NCBI GenBank assembly: GCA_029212615.1 | Contig: JARGPJ010000001.1 | Span: 455,447-519,446, forward strand | Length of the DNA stretch: 64,000 nucleotides | Reading direction: 5' to 3' | Source: Verrucomicrobiales bacterium | GTDB lineage: Bacteria; Verrucomicrobiota; Verrucomicrobiia; Verrucomicrobiales; DEV007 | Part shown: one piece after another, positions 18,389 to 27,013 of the stretch | Layout of the letters: every line of letters begins with the position of its first letter | Numbering within the stretch: position 1 is the stretch's first letter | Made by a program: the position numbers and the translations under genes | The notes under the pieces: generated by a model | The model's database searches: none | What the model was told of the DNA's origin: nothing | The model's input: only the letters and a program-made list of their open reading frames with translations

Positions 18389-18418
18389 GCGAAGCCTCTC
18401 CCGCGGCCGATTTCTCAA

Positions 18419-18451
18419 CTGAACAGGGTTTCCTCACGTAACCCTGTTCAG
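18419..18451. repeat. Paired AACAGGGTT/AACCCTGTT hairpin after typA
   Basis: CTGAACAGGGTT (18419-18430) and AACCCTGTTCAG (18440-18451) form a perfect 12-bp stem with a 9-base loop, ending 2 bases before the ATG of the next gene. No T tract follows. In mRNA it would occupy the ribosome-binding region of that small gene. Here the 9-mers are offset by 18 rather than 22 bases. Confidence 0.75.
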
Positions 18452-18453
18452 AT

Positions 18454-18717
18454 ATGAGTACCCCCACCACAGAAGAAGTCGTCAAAGAAATGACAGGACA
18501 CATCTCCCAGTTCAAGGAGATGTCTCACCGTGCCAAGCTTCGAATCGAAAAGCTGGCCCAGCTCTCACTGGTCATCGAAGATGACCTGAAGCAGAAAGAA
18601 TACGCTGATCGTGTCAGCGAACTTTTCGGCATTGCCGCCTCATTCGAAGAGAAGCTGGACTCGCTCATTCACGACTACGAGATTGAGCGAAACCGCATTC
18701 AGAACGAAGAGCTCTAA
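18454..18717 (+). CDS. Small coiled-coil protein, unknown function
   Basis: 87 residues, highly charged and almost entirely helical by inspection (ISQFKEMSHRAKLRIEKLAQ, YADRVSELFGIAASFEEKLD). It has no signal or membrane segment and no recognised family. It starts 2 bases after a perfect 12-bp hairpin and 65 bases after typA on the same strand, so it may be expressed with typA. It converges with aspA, whose stop is 7 bases away. Codon use matches its neighbours, which supports a real gene. Confidence 0.7.
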   Translation: MSTPTTEEVVKEMTGHISQFKEMSHRAKLRIEKLAQLSLVIEDDLKQKEYADRVSELFGIAASFEEKLDSLIHDYEIERNRIQNEEL

Positions 18718-18724
18718 CGCATCC

Positions 18725-20587
18725 TTACTCGCTTAAAAGCGGGTTCGCCATTTTTTCAGGTCCCAGCAAATCATCCAGCTGCACCTTGGAGATCCAGCCT
18801 TTCTCGAGGACGAGGTCGTAGACACTTGCACCCGTCGCCAATGCCTCTTTCGCGATCGAAGCAGACTTTTCGTAGCCGAGAACTGGATTCAAGGCCGTCA
18901 CAATTCCGATGGAATTCCTGACGTAATCTGCGCATTTTTCACGGTTTGCGGTGATCCCGCTAACACAACGGCTGGAGAGAACAATTGCTGCATTCTTCAG
19001 CAACATGAGACTGCTCAGAAGATTGTAAGTCATGATCGGCTCCGCCATGTTCAGCTCGAACTCGCTCGCCTCAGCCGCCATCGAAACGGTGAGATCGGAA
19101 CCGATAATCTGGTAACAGATCTGATTCACCACTTCAGGGATTACCGGATTCACCTTTCCCGGCATGATCGATGATCCTGGCTGCATCGGCGGAAGATTAA
19201 TTTCACCCAGCCCGCATCGTGGTCCTGAAGACCCCCATCGCAGATCATTACAAATTTTTGAGATCTGGATGGCAGTCACTTTGAGGCCACTACTCATCTC
19301 CGCGAAGTCTCCCGCATCCTGCGTCGCCTCAACGAGGTTGTGAGCAAGTTTCACGTGAAGGCCGCTGAATTCGTTCAGCTTGCGAGTGCACAGCTCGGCA
19401 TAGCCCTTTGGACTGTTAAGACCTGTCCCGATAGCCGTAGCGCCCATATTCACAATAAGGAGCTCCTCCGAGATACGCTCAAGGCGACGAATTCCGTCGT
19501 TCACCATGACGGCATAGGCGGCAAACTCCTGCCCAAGCGTCATCGGAACCGCATCCTGATTCTCGGTCCGTCCCATTTTAATCACGTCGGAGAACTCTTC
19601 CGCTTTCTCAGCAAAAGCCTTCTTCAAAACTTTTAAGGCGGAAACGGTCTCGTGAGTGGAAGCGACCACTGCGATTTTCACCGCCGTCGGGTAGGCATCA
19701 TTCGTCGATTGAGAGCAGTTCACATGATCATTGGGATGACAGTACTGATACTCACCCTTCCGGTGCCCCATGATCTCCAGAGCAACGTTCGCAATGACTT
19801 CGTTTGCGTTCATGTTAGAAGAAGTCCCGGCTCCTCCCTGTACCATATCGACCGCAAAGTGTTCGTGAAATTCGCCCGCAAGAATACGATCACAAGCTGC
19901 GCAAATGACTTCCGCAATCTTGGGATCAAGCACTCCGAGAATAGAATTCGCGGTCGCGGCGGCCTTTTTAACAAAGGCAAAGGCGTTCACAAGATGCTGA
20001 TAGTGGGAAAGCTTTACACCGGAGAAGGTGAAATTTTCCATCGCCCGCACCGTTTGAACGCCGTAGTAATGTGCATTCGATACCTCGCGGTCTCCCAACG
20101 AATCATGCTCACGCCGGTAGTCGGTAATGTCGCTGCGCTGATGTTCGGAATGCAACAGCATCTCCGTTGTTTCCCTCAGGCGCGCACTGGTGCGGCGGGC
20201 GGCACGGCGCACAATGTGGTAATAGATTTCAGCCTTTTCCTCCTTAAACCGATCGATTGCCTCCTTCGGAATCGCCCAGACATGAACCTCCTCCAGGGCA
20301 AGGCCGGATACGCTGTGATCAAGATCATCGATGAACAAAGATTCCCCGATCACCGCCCCTTCACTGAGACAGGCAATCGTGACATTCCGGCCCGCGAGAC
20401 CTCTCTGAAGATTGATCTTCCCCTCAAGGACGATCCCGAACCAGCGCCGGGGGGCTGACTCGTGAAACAGGTAATCCCCCTGAGGGAACACTTTCTCATT
20501 CCCCAAGGCGGCGAAATTTTCCAATTCCTCATAGGACACTTCCATGTCACCGGCAACGCGTTCGATGACTTCTCTCGTGATTTTCAT
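18725..20587 (-). CDS. aspA: Aspartate ammonia-lyase with N-terminal cyclic-nucleotide-binding-like domain
   Basis: Start at the ATG at 20587 (MKITREVIERV); 620 residues. Residues about 20-135 form a cNMP-binding-type beta-roll (FPQGDYLFHESAPRRWFGIV, EGAVIGESLFIDDLDHSVSG). The GE of the phosphate cassette is present, but the arginine that binds cyclic phosphate in Crp aligns with His, so cAMP may not be the ligand. Residues about 155-620 are a complete aspartase/fumarase-superfamily enzyme with TSSNMNANEVIAN, SQSTNDAYPTA and the signature GSSIMPGKVNP at 471-481. The enzyme deaminates aspartate to fumarate. The fusion implies allosteric control of aspartate catabolism (inference). No operon partner. 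Confidence 0.93.
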   Translation of the reverse strand: MKITREVIERVAGDMEVSYEELENFAALGNEKVFPQGDYLFHESAPRRWFGIVLEGKINLQRGLAGRNVTIACLSEGAVIGESLFIDDLDHSVSGLALEEVHVWAIPKEAIDRFKEEKAEIYYHIVRRAARRTSARLRETTEMLLHSEHQRSDITDYRREHDSLGDREVSNAHYYGVQTVRAMENFTFSGVKLSHYQHLVNAFAFVKKAAATANSILGVLDPKIAEVICAACDRILAGEFHEHFAVDMVQGGAGTSSNMNANEVIANVALEIMGHRKGEYQYCHPNDHVNCSQSTNDAYPTAVKIAVVASTHETVSALKVLKKAFAEKAEEFSDVIKMGRTENQDAVPMTLGQEFAAYAVMVNDGIRRLERISEELLIVNMGATAIGTGLNSPKGYAELCTRKLNEFSGLHVKLAHNLVEATQDAGDFAEMSSGLKVTAIQISKICNDLRWGSSGPRCGLGEINLPPMQPGSSIMPGKVNPVIPEVVNQICYQIIGSDLTVSMAAEASEFELNMAEPIMTYNLLSSLMLLKNAAIVLSSRCVSGITANREKCADYVRNSIGIVTALNPVLGYEKSASIAKEALATGASVYDLVLEKGWISKVQLDDLLGPEKMANPLLSE

Positions 20588-20724
20588 GGATTGGCAGGGG
20601 GTTAGGGACAGGGGGAACCGGAAGAGTATGGACGATTTCACCACGGTTCCGAGTCATTTTTCCGCAGGATCTTTTTTCTTATGCGCCGTTGCTTAGATCC
20701 CTATCTTTCGCTAAATCCTAGCCT

Positions 20725-21795
20725 ATGGGAAAAACGGGATACGATTACGCACCGTCGTCGAAAACACTGCCCCCGGTCGTGAAACCGGGTGAATTTGTGT
20801 TCTCGGTCACAGGACTGGACCACGGTCACATCTTTGGTCAGACCAACGGTCTCATCGATGCCGGAGCCACCCTCAAGTACGTTTACGATCCGGATCCGGA
20901 AAAGCTCGATGATTTCATGGAGCGATACCCTGACGCGACCCGCGCAGATTCCCTGGAACAGATCCTGAACGACGACGAAACGATTTGTGTGGCCTCTGCC
21001 TGCATCCCCTGCGATCGCGGCCCCCTCGGCGTGAAAGTTATCGAAGCCGGAAAGCACTACTTCACGGACAAATCCCCCTTCACCACGCTCGACCAGCTCG
21101 AGGAGGCGAAGAAAGCCGTCGCCGCTTCCGGCAAGCGCTACATGGTCTACTACTCCGAACGCCTCCACAACGAGTCCTCGATGAAAGCGACCGAGCTGAT
21201 TCAAAGCGGAGCGATAGGCCGGGTCCTGCAAGTCATCAACCTAGCTCCGCACCGCATGTCAAAAGATGCCCGGCCTGACTGGTTTTTCGAAAAAGAGAAA
21301 TACGGCGGCATCCTCACCGATATCGGATCACATCAGTTCGAACAATTTCTCGCTTTCACCGGAGCAAAAGACGGAGCGGTCAATTTTGCCCGCGTCGAAA
21401 ATTTCACCGCACCTGACAAGCCCGGCCTCGAGGATTTTGGAGAATGCTCTCTCACGATGGACACAGGTGCCTCCTGCTATTGCCGCATCGACTGGCTCAC
21501 ACCCGATGGGCTTCGTGTCTGGGGTGACGGACGCGTCTTTGTCGTCGGCACCAGTGGCACCATCGAAATCCGGAAATACATCGCCCTCGCCCGCCAGGAA
21601 CCCGGAAACAAGCTCTTCCTCGTGAACGGCGAAGAAGAGCAGGAAATCGATTGCGACGGATCGACCGGTTTTCCCTTCTTCGGTGAAATGATTCTCGATC
21701 TCCTCAACGGCACCGAGAAAGCGATGACGCAGGATCACATCTTCAAGTCCGCCGAACTATCCATGGTCGCCCAGGAAATGGCCGACGCCGGCTGA
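20725..21795 (+). CDS. Gfo/Idh/MocA-family oxidoreductase
   Basis: A 356-residue NAD(P)-dependent sugar-type dehydrogenase. The N-terminal Rossmann domain carries FSVTGLDHGHIFGQTNGLI, a variant nucleotide loop with LDHGH in place of the usual glycine-rich stretch. A DKSPFTTLDQLEEAKKA segment corresponds to the EKP active-site region, with DKS instead of EKP. The C-terminal half has GGILTDIGSHQFEQFLAFTG, the usual substrate and dimer region. No signal peptide is seen. PVC genomes carry many such enzymes for unusual sugars; the substrate here is unknown. It lies alone between two leftward genes. Confidence 0.85.
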   Translation: MGKTGYDYAPSSKTLPPVVKPGEFVFSVTGLDHGHIFGQTNGLIDAGATLKYVYDPDPEKLDDFMERYPDATRADSLEQILNDDETICVASACIPCDRGPLGVKVIEAGKHYFTDKSPFTTLDQLEEAKKAVAASGKRYMVYYSERLHNESSMKATELIQSGAIGRVLQVINLAPHRMSKDARPDWFFEKEKYGGILTDIGSHQFEQFLAFTGAKDGAVNFARVENFTAPDKPGLEDFGECSLTMDTGASCYCRIDWLTPDGLRVWGDGRVFVVGTSGTIEIRKYIALARQEPGNKLFLVNGEEEQEIDCDGSTGFPFFGEMILDLLNGTEKAMTQDHIFKSAELSMVAQEMADAG

Positions 21796-21821
21796 CTTGC
21801 AAAACAATACGGGAAGGAACC

Positions 21822-23972
21822 TCAGCCGCCTCCACCGCCCTTCGCCATCACCTCACAGTTCTTGATATCGAGCTTTCCGCTCGCGAGAATAGGGATGGCT
21901 TCTACGTCGACGATTTTCTTAGGCACCCAGAGCGCCGGAATGCCCTCTCCAGTGAGCTTCCCCCTCAGTTCGTGAAGATCAATCTCCGGATCGGAGCTGA
22001 GGAGAATAAGTGCTTCACCCTTCGCTTCGTCAGGCACGCCGACGATCGCAATTTTTCTTTCGTCATCGGTAGTGCCAAGCGCCTTGTTGATGTGATCTTC
22101 GACAGTCTCGTGCGGCACCATCTCCCCCCCGATTTTGGAAAAACGGGATAGACGCCCTTCGATGTAGAGGAATCCATCTTCATCAATGCGCCCGATGTCA
22201 CCGGTCATGAACCAGCCGTTCTGAATGACCTCAGCGGTCTTCTCCGGCTCATTGAGATAGCCTTCAAAGATATTCGCGCCCTTCAACCAGATCATACCGG
22301 AGGAATGCACCGGCAATGGTTCCTGCGTATCAGGATCTTTAATTTTCACCGCGATACCGGGGATGAACAACCCGACCGACCCGTAGCGATGGTTCGGAAC
22401 CTCAGGCACTCCGTCATCGAATTTTTCATCCGGCAGATTAAAGTTTGTCACCGGAGAGGTTTCCGTCAGTCCGTAACCTTCTAGGACAGGCTTTCCAAAC
22501 CGTGACTCAAAACTCTCCGCCACCTTCTTCGGCAACTTCTCAGCCCCCGTCACGACGAGTTTAACACTCTCAAGTTGCTCCTTCTTTGCGCGGCGAAGAT
22601 AACCCCGGAGAAAAGTGGGGGTAGCCAGAAGCAGACTGACTTGATGTTTCTCGATCAATTCAGCGAGCTTCGCCGTTTCGAGTGGACTTGGGTAAGTCAC
22701 GACACTAACCCCTTCAATCATGGGGTACCACATCGTCACCGTGCAGCCGAAACTATGGAAAAGTGGAAGGCAGCCGAGAACTTTGTCCGTCGACTTCAGA
22801 TCAACCCGTGAACCGAACTGATTCACATTGGCCAGCATATTACGATGGGAAAGAACCACCCCCTTCGGCTCTCCCGAACTACCGCTGGTAAACAGGAGAA
22901 CGGCCTCCTCTGCGCCGCCCTTTTTCGGAACGCCGAGAAGAGTGGCCAGCATCGACGGAGAGAAGATCTTCGACAGGCCCAGCCAGACAACAATCTTTGC
23001 CTTTACCGCAGGAAGGACGCGGTCGAGCAGAATCAGCTCCCGGTTTGGAGGCCAGTTGAACGAACTCATCTTTCGGACGAACGGATCGGCCGTGATAAAT
23101 TTATCCAGATCCGCCTGCCGGATACTGGACTCGACCGCTTTGTCTCCCGCGGTGAAATTCAAATTAACGGGCACCCTGCCGGCGAGGAGAACCGCCACAT
23201 TTGCAATAATCCCCCCTTTGCCGGGCGGAAGAATGATGCCGACTCTCTTTTTCGACGTTTCTTTCTTAACAATCTTCGAAAGAACAATCGCCGCGGCGAG
23301 AAGCTTATCGAATCGGAGCTCCCCCCCGTCAAAACCGTCGATGTATTTATTTGTCGTCCCGTTTTTCTTAAGCCCCTTTAGAATTTCGTAAGCGAGATGA
23401 CTCCGTAGAAGCGGCCTCTCCGCAAAAGCTTTTTCCGAGGCGATAAGAAGATTCTCCGTAAAATTTGCAAGATTTGCGGCCTCACGTTGCAAAAGGGATC
23501 CGAAAGAAAGAACGATCCGCTCCACGCTCTGGCGATCTTCCACACTCAGGGCCGAGTCTTCCGGATGATCGACAAAAAGGGGCAACACCGGGGCACCCGC
23601 ACTCGTCAAAAATTGCAGAATTTTCGAGGGAACTTGCACCACCTGTGCCGCGCGCACATGTGAGACGCCCGGAATGAACACGACAATACTTCCGTCAGCG
23701 AGGCACTGATGAAGTTCCTTTTTAAAGATATCTCTCGAAGCCTCATCAGAGGAAAACTCCATCGCCTCGACATCCACCTTGTCGAGATGCGCCTGCAGCA
23801 AAGGATCGTAGTCGAGACCGCGCTCGATGAGGTAAACCAACTTGCGACCTTCCAGCAACTTCTCCAGATGAAGGAGATCTTCAAAGGAAAGCCGGTTAGT
23901 GACCACAAGGACACCATCATCCGGGATGTTCTCCACCCCGTGGAGTTCGAGTTTGTCGCTTTCTCTGGCCAT
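21822..23972 (-). CDS. Acyltransferase-like/acyl-CoA ligase fusion (Aas-like, acyltransferase motifs degenerate)
   Basis: 716 residues from the ATG at 23972. Numbered from the GTG two codons upstream, residues 10-200 resemble a PlsC-type glycerophosphate acyltransferase, but the catalytic NHxxxxD is NRLSFED (28-34, Arg for His) and the PEGTRS motif reads FIPGVSHVR (101-109). Acyl transfer is therefore probably lost. Residues 220-715 are an intact ANL ligase: P-loop FTSGSSGEPKG (363-373), GYGLTETSP (501-509), GWFMTGDIG and the terminal GKLDIK lysine. E. coli Aas joins the same two domains for lysophospholipid repair. This protein may only activate fatty acids, with the N-domain as a lipid- or carrier-binding module (inference). 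Confidence 0.85.
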   Translation of the reverse strand: MARESDKLELHGVENIPDDGVLVVTNRLSFEDLLHLEKLLEGRKLVYLIERGLDYDPLLQAHLDKVDVEAMEFSSDEASRDIFKKELHQCLADGSIVVFIPGVSHVRAAQVVQVPSKILQFLTSAGAPVLPLFVDHPEDSALSVEDRQSVERIVLSFGSLLQREAANLANFTENLLIASEKAFAERPLLRSHLAYEILKGLKKNGTTNKYIDGFDGGELRFDKLLAAAIVLSKIVKKETSKKRVGIILPPGKGGIIANVAVLLAGRVPVNLNFTAGDKAVESSIRQADLDKFITADPFVRKMSSFNWPPNRELILLDRVLPAVKAKIVVWLGLSKIFSPSMLATLLGVPKKGGAEEAVLLFTSGSSGEPKGVVLSHRNMLANVNQFGSRVDLKSTDKVLGCLPLFHSFGCTVTMWYPMIEGVSVVTYPSPLETAKLAELIEKHQVSLLLATPTFLRGYLRRAKKEQLESVKLVVTGAEKLPKKVAESFESRFGKPVLEGYGLTETSPVTNFNLPDEKFDDGVPEVPNHRYGSVGLFIPGIAVKIKDPDTQEPLPVHSSGMIWLKGANIFEGYLNEPEKTAEVIQNGWFMTGDIGRIDEDGFLYIEGRLSRFSKIGGEMVPHETVEDHINKALGTTDDERKIAIVGVPDEAKGEALILLSSDPEIDLHELRGKLTGEGIPALWVPKKIVDVEAIPILASGKLDIKNCEVMAKGGGGG

Positions 23973-24125
23973 GATCACAAATTGTCGCGTGTTTTTATCG
24001 GAATTCGACCAGTTTAGCCATTTTACCCTTCAAAAACAGTCTCCTTTTCCCTTAAGTGACTGGCTCAATCACGGATTCGCTACCTTGCGCGATCTGGGCT
24101 AACGGAACCCCCTTTAAAAAACTTC

Positions 24126-24392
24126 ATGGCTGACGATCAAACTACTTCCAACCGTGCCTACTGGCGCGCCAACCTGAAATGGGTCGGAATTCTCATGACG
24201 ATCTGGTTTGTGGTGTCCTATGGATGCGGCATTCTTTTTGTGAATCAACTCAATCAGATCGAACTTGGCGGGTTTAAGCTTGGTTTCTGGTTTGCTCAAC
24301 AGGGAAGTATCTATGTTTTTGTCATTCTTATCGCCGTCTACGTCAAAGTCATGAACGGACTTGATCACAAATACGGCGCGAAGAAATCCTGA
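24126..24392 (+). CDS. DUF4212 small membrane subunit of a sodium:solute symporter
   Basis: 88 residues with two membrane helices (about 18-38 and 58-80) and the family motifs AYWRANLKWVGILM, FVVSYGCGILF and GFWFAQQGSIYVFVILI. DUF4212 proteins are encoded next to SSS-family symporters and are presumed to be their small subunit. Here the symporter follows after 48 bases. A TACCTT hexamer 39 bases upstream could be the -10 of the pair's promoter. Confidence 0.92.
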   Translation: MADDQTTSNRAYWRANLKWVGILMTIWFVVSYGCGILFVNQLNQIELGGFKLGFWFAQQGSIYVFVILIAVYVKVMNGLDHKYGAKKS

Positions 24393-24440
24393 TACCGATT
24401 CGCTACTCTTTCCCTTTCCTGCTTTTCTCTACTTTCCAAA

Positions 24441-26222
24441 ATGGACGTTCAAACCTGGACCTATCTTCTCGTCGGCATCACCTTCGCGCTCTACATCGGC
24501 ATCGCGATCTGGGCCCGCGCCGGCTCTACCGGTGAATTCTACGTCGCCGGAGGCGGCGTCCCCGCTCTTGCCAACGGCATGGCCACCGCTGCTGACTGGA
24601 TGTCTGCAGCCTCCTTTATCTCCATGGCCGGCATCATCTCTTTCACCGGGTATGATGGATCCGTCTACCTCATGGGCTGGACCGGTGGATATGTCCTCCT
24701 CGCCCTCCTCCTCGCCCCCTATCTGCGAAAATTCGGCAAGTTCACCGTCCCGGATTTTGTCGGCGACCGCTACTACTCAAAGACGGCCCGCCTCGTTGCT
24801 CTGATCTGCGCGATCTTTATCTCCTTCACCTATGTCTGCGGCCAAATGCGAGGCGTCGGCGTGGTCTTCTCACGCTTCCTCAGTGTCGAGATTGAAATGG
24901 GTGTCATCATCGGCATGACGATCGTCTTTTTCTACGCCGTCCTCGGCGGGATGAAAGGCATCACCTACACACAGGTCGCGCAGTACTGCGTCCTCATTTT
25001 CGCTTTCATGGTTCCCGCCATCTTCATCTCTCTGATGATGACCGGGAACCCCGTCCCCCAGCTCGGATTCGGTTCGGAAGTGACGGGTGAAGGTGTCTTC
25101 CTCCTCGATAAACTCGACGGCCTCAGTCAGGATCTCGGCTTTGCCCCCTATACCGACGGGTCGAAAGGGATGGTGGATATATTCTTTATCACAATGGCAC
25201 TTATGGTAGGCACCGCCGGCCTCCCGCATGTCATCATTCGTTTCTACACCGTGAAGAAAGTGAGCGCCGCCCGCGTTTCCGCCTTCTGGGCCCTGCTCTT
25301 CATTGCGATCCTCTACACGACCGCACCCGCCGTTGCCGTCTTCGCCCGCACCAACCTGCTTGAGAGCGTGCCGAACAAACCCTACGCGGAAGCACCCGGC
25401 TGGATCAAATCCTGGGAGGAAGCCGGTCTCATCGCCTGGCTCGATAAAAACAAAGACGGAAAAATTCAATACGCCCCCGGCAAGCCCTTCGAAGGAAAGC
25501 TCACCTATGACGAAAAAAATCGCGGGGAAAACGGGGAACGTCTCATCACCAATCCTCCCTCAGACGGACCCAACGAACTCTATGTTGATCGTGACATCAT
25601 GGTCCTCGCCAACCCCGAAATCGCGCAACTCCCGAACTGGGTTGTCGCCCTCGTTGCTGCCGGGGGACTCGCTGCCGCCCTTTCAACTGCCGCCGGCTTG
25701 CTCCTCGTGATCTCGACCTCGGTCGCCCATGATCTCGTGAAAAAGACATTCGTCCCCGGGCTCGATGACAAGAAGGAACTCCTTATTGCCCGTTGCGCCG
25801 CCGGCTTCGCCGTCGTCATCGCCGGCTATTTCGGAATCAATCCGCCCGGCTTCGTCGCGGAAGTCGTCGCCTTTGCTTTCGGCCTTGCCGCCTCGAGTTT
25901 CTTTCCCGTGATCATCCTCGGCATCTTCAGCACCCGCATGAACCGGGAAGGCGCAATCTCCGGCATGATCACCGGCATCGTCTTTACCACGGCCTATATC
26001 ATTTACTTCAAGTTCATCAACCCGACCGCAAACTCGGTTGAAAACTGGTGGTTCGGCATTTCCCCCGAAGGCATCGGAACCCTCGGCATGATCATCAACT
26101 TCGCCGTCGCTTTCATCATCAGCGGATTGACAAAGCGCCCGCCGCAGGACGTCGTCGACATGGTCGAAGGCATCCGCGAGCCGGAGGCTGAAGGCGAAGA
26201 ACTGGCCGTATCGGATCACTGA
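24441..26222 (+). CDS. Sodium:solute symporter (SSS family, VC_2705-like)
   Basis: A 593-residue membrane protein with about 13 helices. Hallmarks include [20 protein letters not shown] at the N-terminus, the [15 protein letters not shown] segment, and [23 protein letters not shown], the conserved Na-site region. Between helices a large hydrophilic loop (about 318-385) carries D335-K-N-K-D-G-K-I, an EF-hand-like acidic loop lacking the usual Glu at position 12. With DUF4212 upstream this is the acetate/small-carboxylate group of symporters, but the solute is not proven. The stop is followed by two hairpins. Confidence 0.92.
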   Translation: MDVQTWTYLLVGITFALYIGIAIWARAGSTGEFYVAGGGVPALANGMATAADWMSAASFISMAGIISFTGYDGSVYLMGWTGGYVLLALLLAPYLRKFGKFTVPDFVGDRYYSKTARLVALICAIFISFTYVCGQMRGVGVVFSRFLSVEIEMGVIIGMTIVFFYAVLGGMKGITYTQVAQYCVLIFAFMVPAIFISLMMTGNPVPQLGFGSEVTGEGVFLLDKLDGLSQDLGFAPYTDGSKGMVDIFFITMALMVGTAGLPHVIIRFYTVKKVSAARVSAFWALLFIAILYTTAPAVAVFARTNLLESVPNKPYAEAPGWIKSWEEAGLIAWLDKNKDGKIQYAPGKPFEGKLTYDEKNRGENGERLITNPPSDGPNELYVDRDIMVLANPEIAQLPNWVVALVAAGGLAAALSTAAGLLLVISTSVAHDLVKKTFVPGLDDKKELLIARCAAGFAVVIAGYFGINPPGFVAEVVAFAFGLAASSFFPVIILGIFSTRMNREGAISGMITGIVFTTAYIIYFKFINPTANSVENWWFGISPEGIGTLGMIINFAVAFIISGLTKRPPQDVVDMVEGIREPEAEGEELAVSDH

Positions 26223-26226
26223 TACG

Positions 26227-26257
26227 AACAGGGTAAGGTCGGCGACCTGACCCTGTC
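26227..26257. repeat. Paired AACAGGGT/ACCCTGT hairpin after the symporter gene
   Basis: ACAGGGT (26228-26234) and ACCCTGT (26250-26256) pair, with inner GGTC/GACC extending the stem around a 3-base loop. The 9-mers are offset by 22 bases. It lies 5 bases after the symporter stop. A second small inverted repeat, TCAGG/CCTGA, follows at 26256-26272. Confidence 0.65.
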
Positions 26258-26289
26258 AGGTTTGAATCCTGAGTGAAAGGAATCTGCAC

Positions 26290-26324
26290 GAATTGGCGAA
26301 AAGCCATTCGCGGCAATTCTTTTC
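26290..26324 (+). terminator. Probable terminator of the symporter transcript
   Basis: GAATTGGCGAA pairs with TTCGCGGCAATTC (two unpaired bases) and is followed directly by TTTTCC. It lies 68 bases past the symporter stop and upstream of upp. Confidence 0.5.
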
Positions 26325-26394
26325 CATTCCTCCCCTTTCGTGTCCTCATCAAACACAGACAAGACTTTCCCTGAGTTTCGGATAAACTGCCGAC

Positions 26395-27012
26395 ATGATT
26401 CAGGTCATCGATCACCCCATCATTCGCGAACGGCTCACTCATATCCGTTCTGTCGATTCGGACACAGCCGCCTTTCGGCATGCGCTCCACGACATTGCCC
26501 GGCTCATGTGTTTCGAAGTGACACGCAACATTGAAACCACCCCGACCGAAGTGGTAACCCCGCTCAAAAAAACGGAGGGCCACAAACTCGCCAGACCTGT
26601 CATTCTCGTTCCCATTCTCCGCGCCGGGGTCGGGCTTATGAACGGCTTTGCCGAGATTCTCACTGAAGCGTCCGTCGGCTACATCGGCCTCTACCGCGAC
26701 GAAGAAACTCACCAACCCCACAGTTACTACTGCAAACTTCCGGCACACATCGCCGACAGTGAAGTAATCCTCATCGATCCAATGCTTGCGACCGGCGGCA
26801 GTGCCGCTGACGCCGCCGACGAACTCAAAAAAGCGGGAGCCCGACGCATCCGCTTTGCCTGCCTCATTGCCGCGCCGGAGGGAGTAGCGGCGTTCGAAGA
26901 ACGTCACCCTGACATTCCTGTCTTTACTGCTTCACTCGATGAAAAACTGAATGAGGATGCCTACATCGTTCCCGGCTTAGGTGACGCGGGAGACCGGTAT
27001 TTCGGGACTTGA
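26395..27012 (+). CDS. upp: Uracil phosphoribosyltransferase
   Basis: Pyrimidine salvage: uracil plus PRPP to UMP. The 205-residue protein matches the family length. Visible motifs are HPIIRERLTHIR at the start, LVPILRAGVGLMNG and the PRPP-binding loop LIDPMLATGGSAADA, with a C-terminal YIVPGLGDAGDRYFGT. It stands alone between the symporter and the convergent giant haem protein (1-base gap between stops). The leader has no Shine-Dalgarno. Confidence 0.97.
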   Translation: MIQVIDHPIIRERLTHIRSVDSDTAAFRHALHDIARLMCFEVTRNIETTPTEVVTPLKKTEGHKLARPVILVPILRAGVGLMNGFAEILTEASVGYIGLYRDEETHQPHSYYCKLPAHIADSEVILIDPMLATGGSAADAADELKKAGARRIRFACLIAAPEGVAAFEERHPDIPVFTASLDEKLNEDAYIVPGLGDAGDRYFGT

Positions 27013-27013
27013 G

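Noticed and set aside
19652..20458. A 268-codon plus-strand frame.
   Set aside because: It is the complement of the aspA fusion gene and has no recognisable domain.
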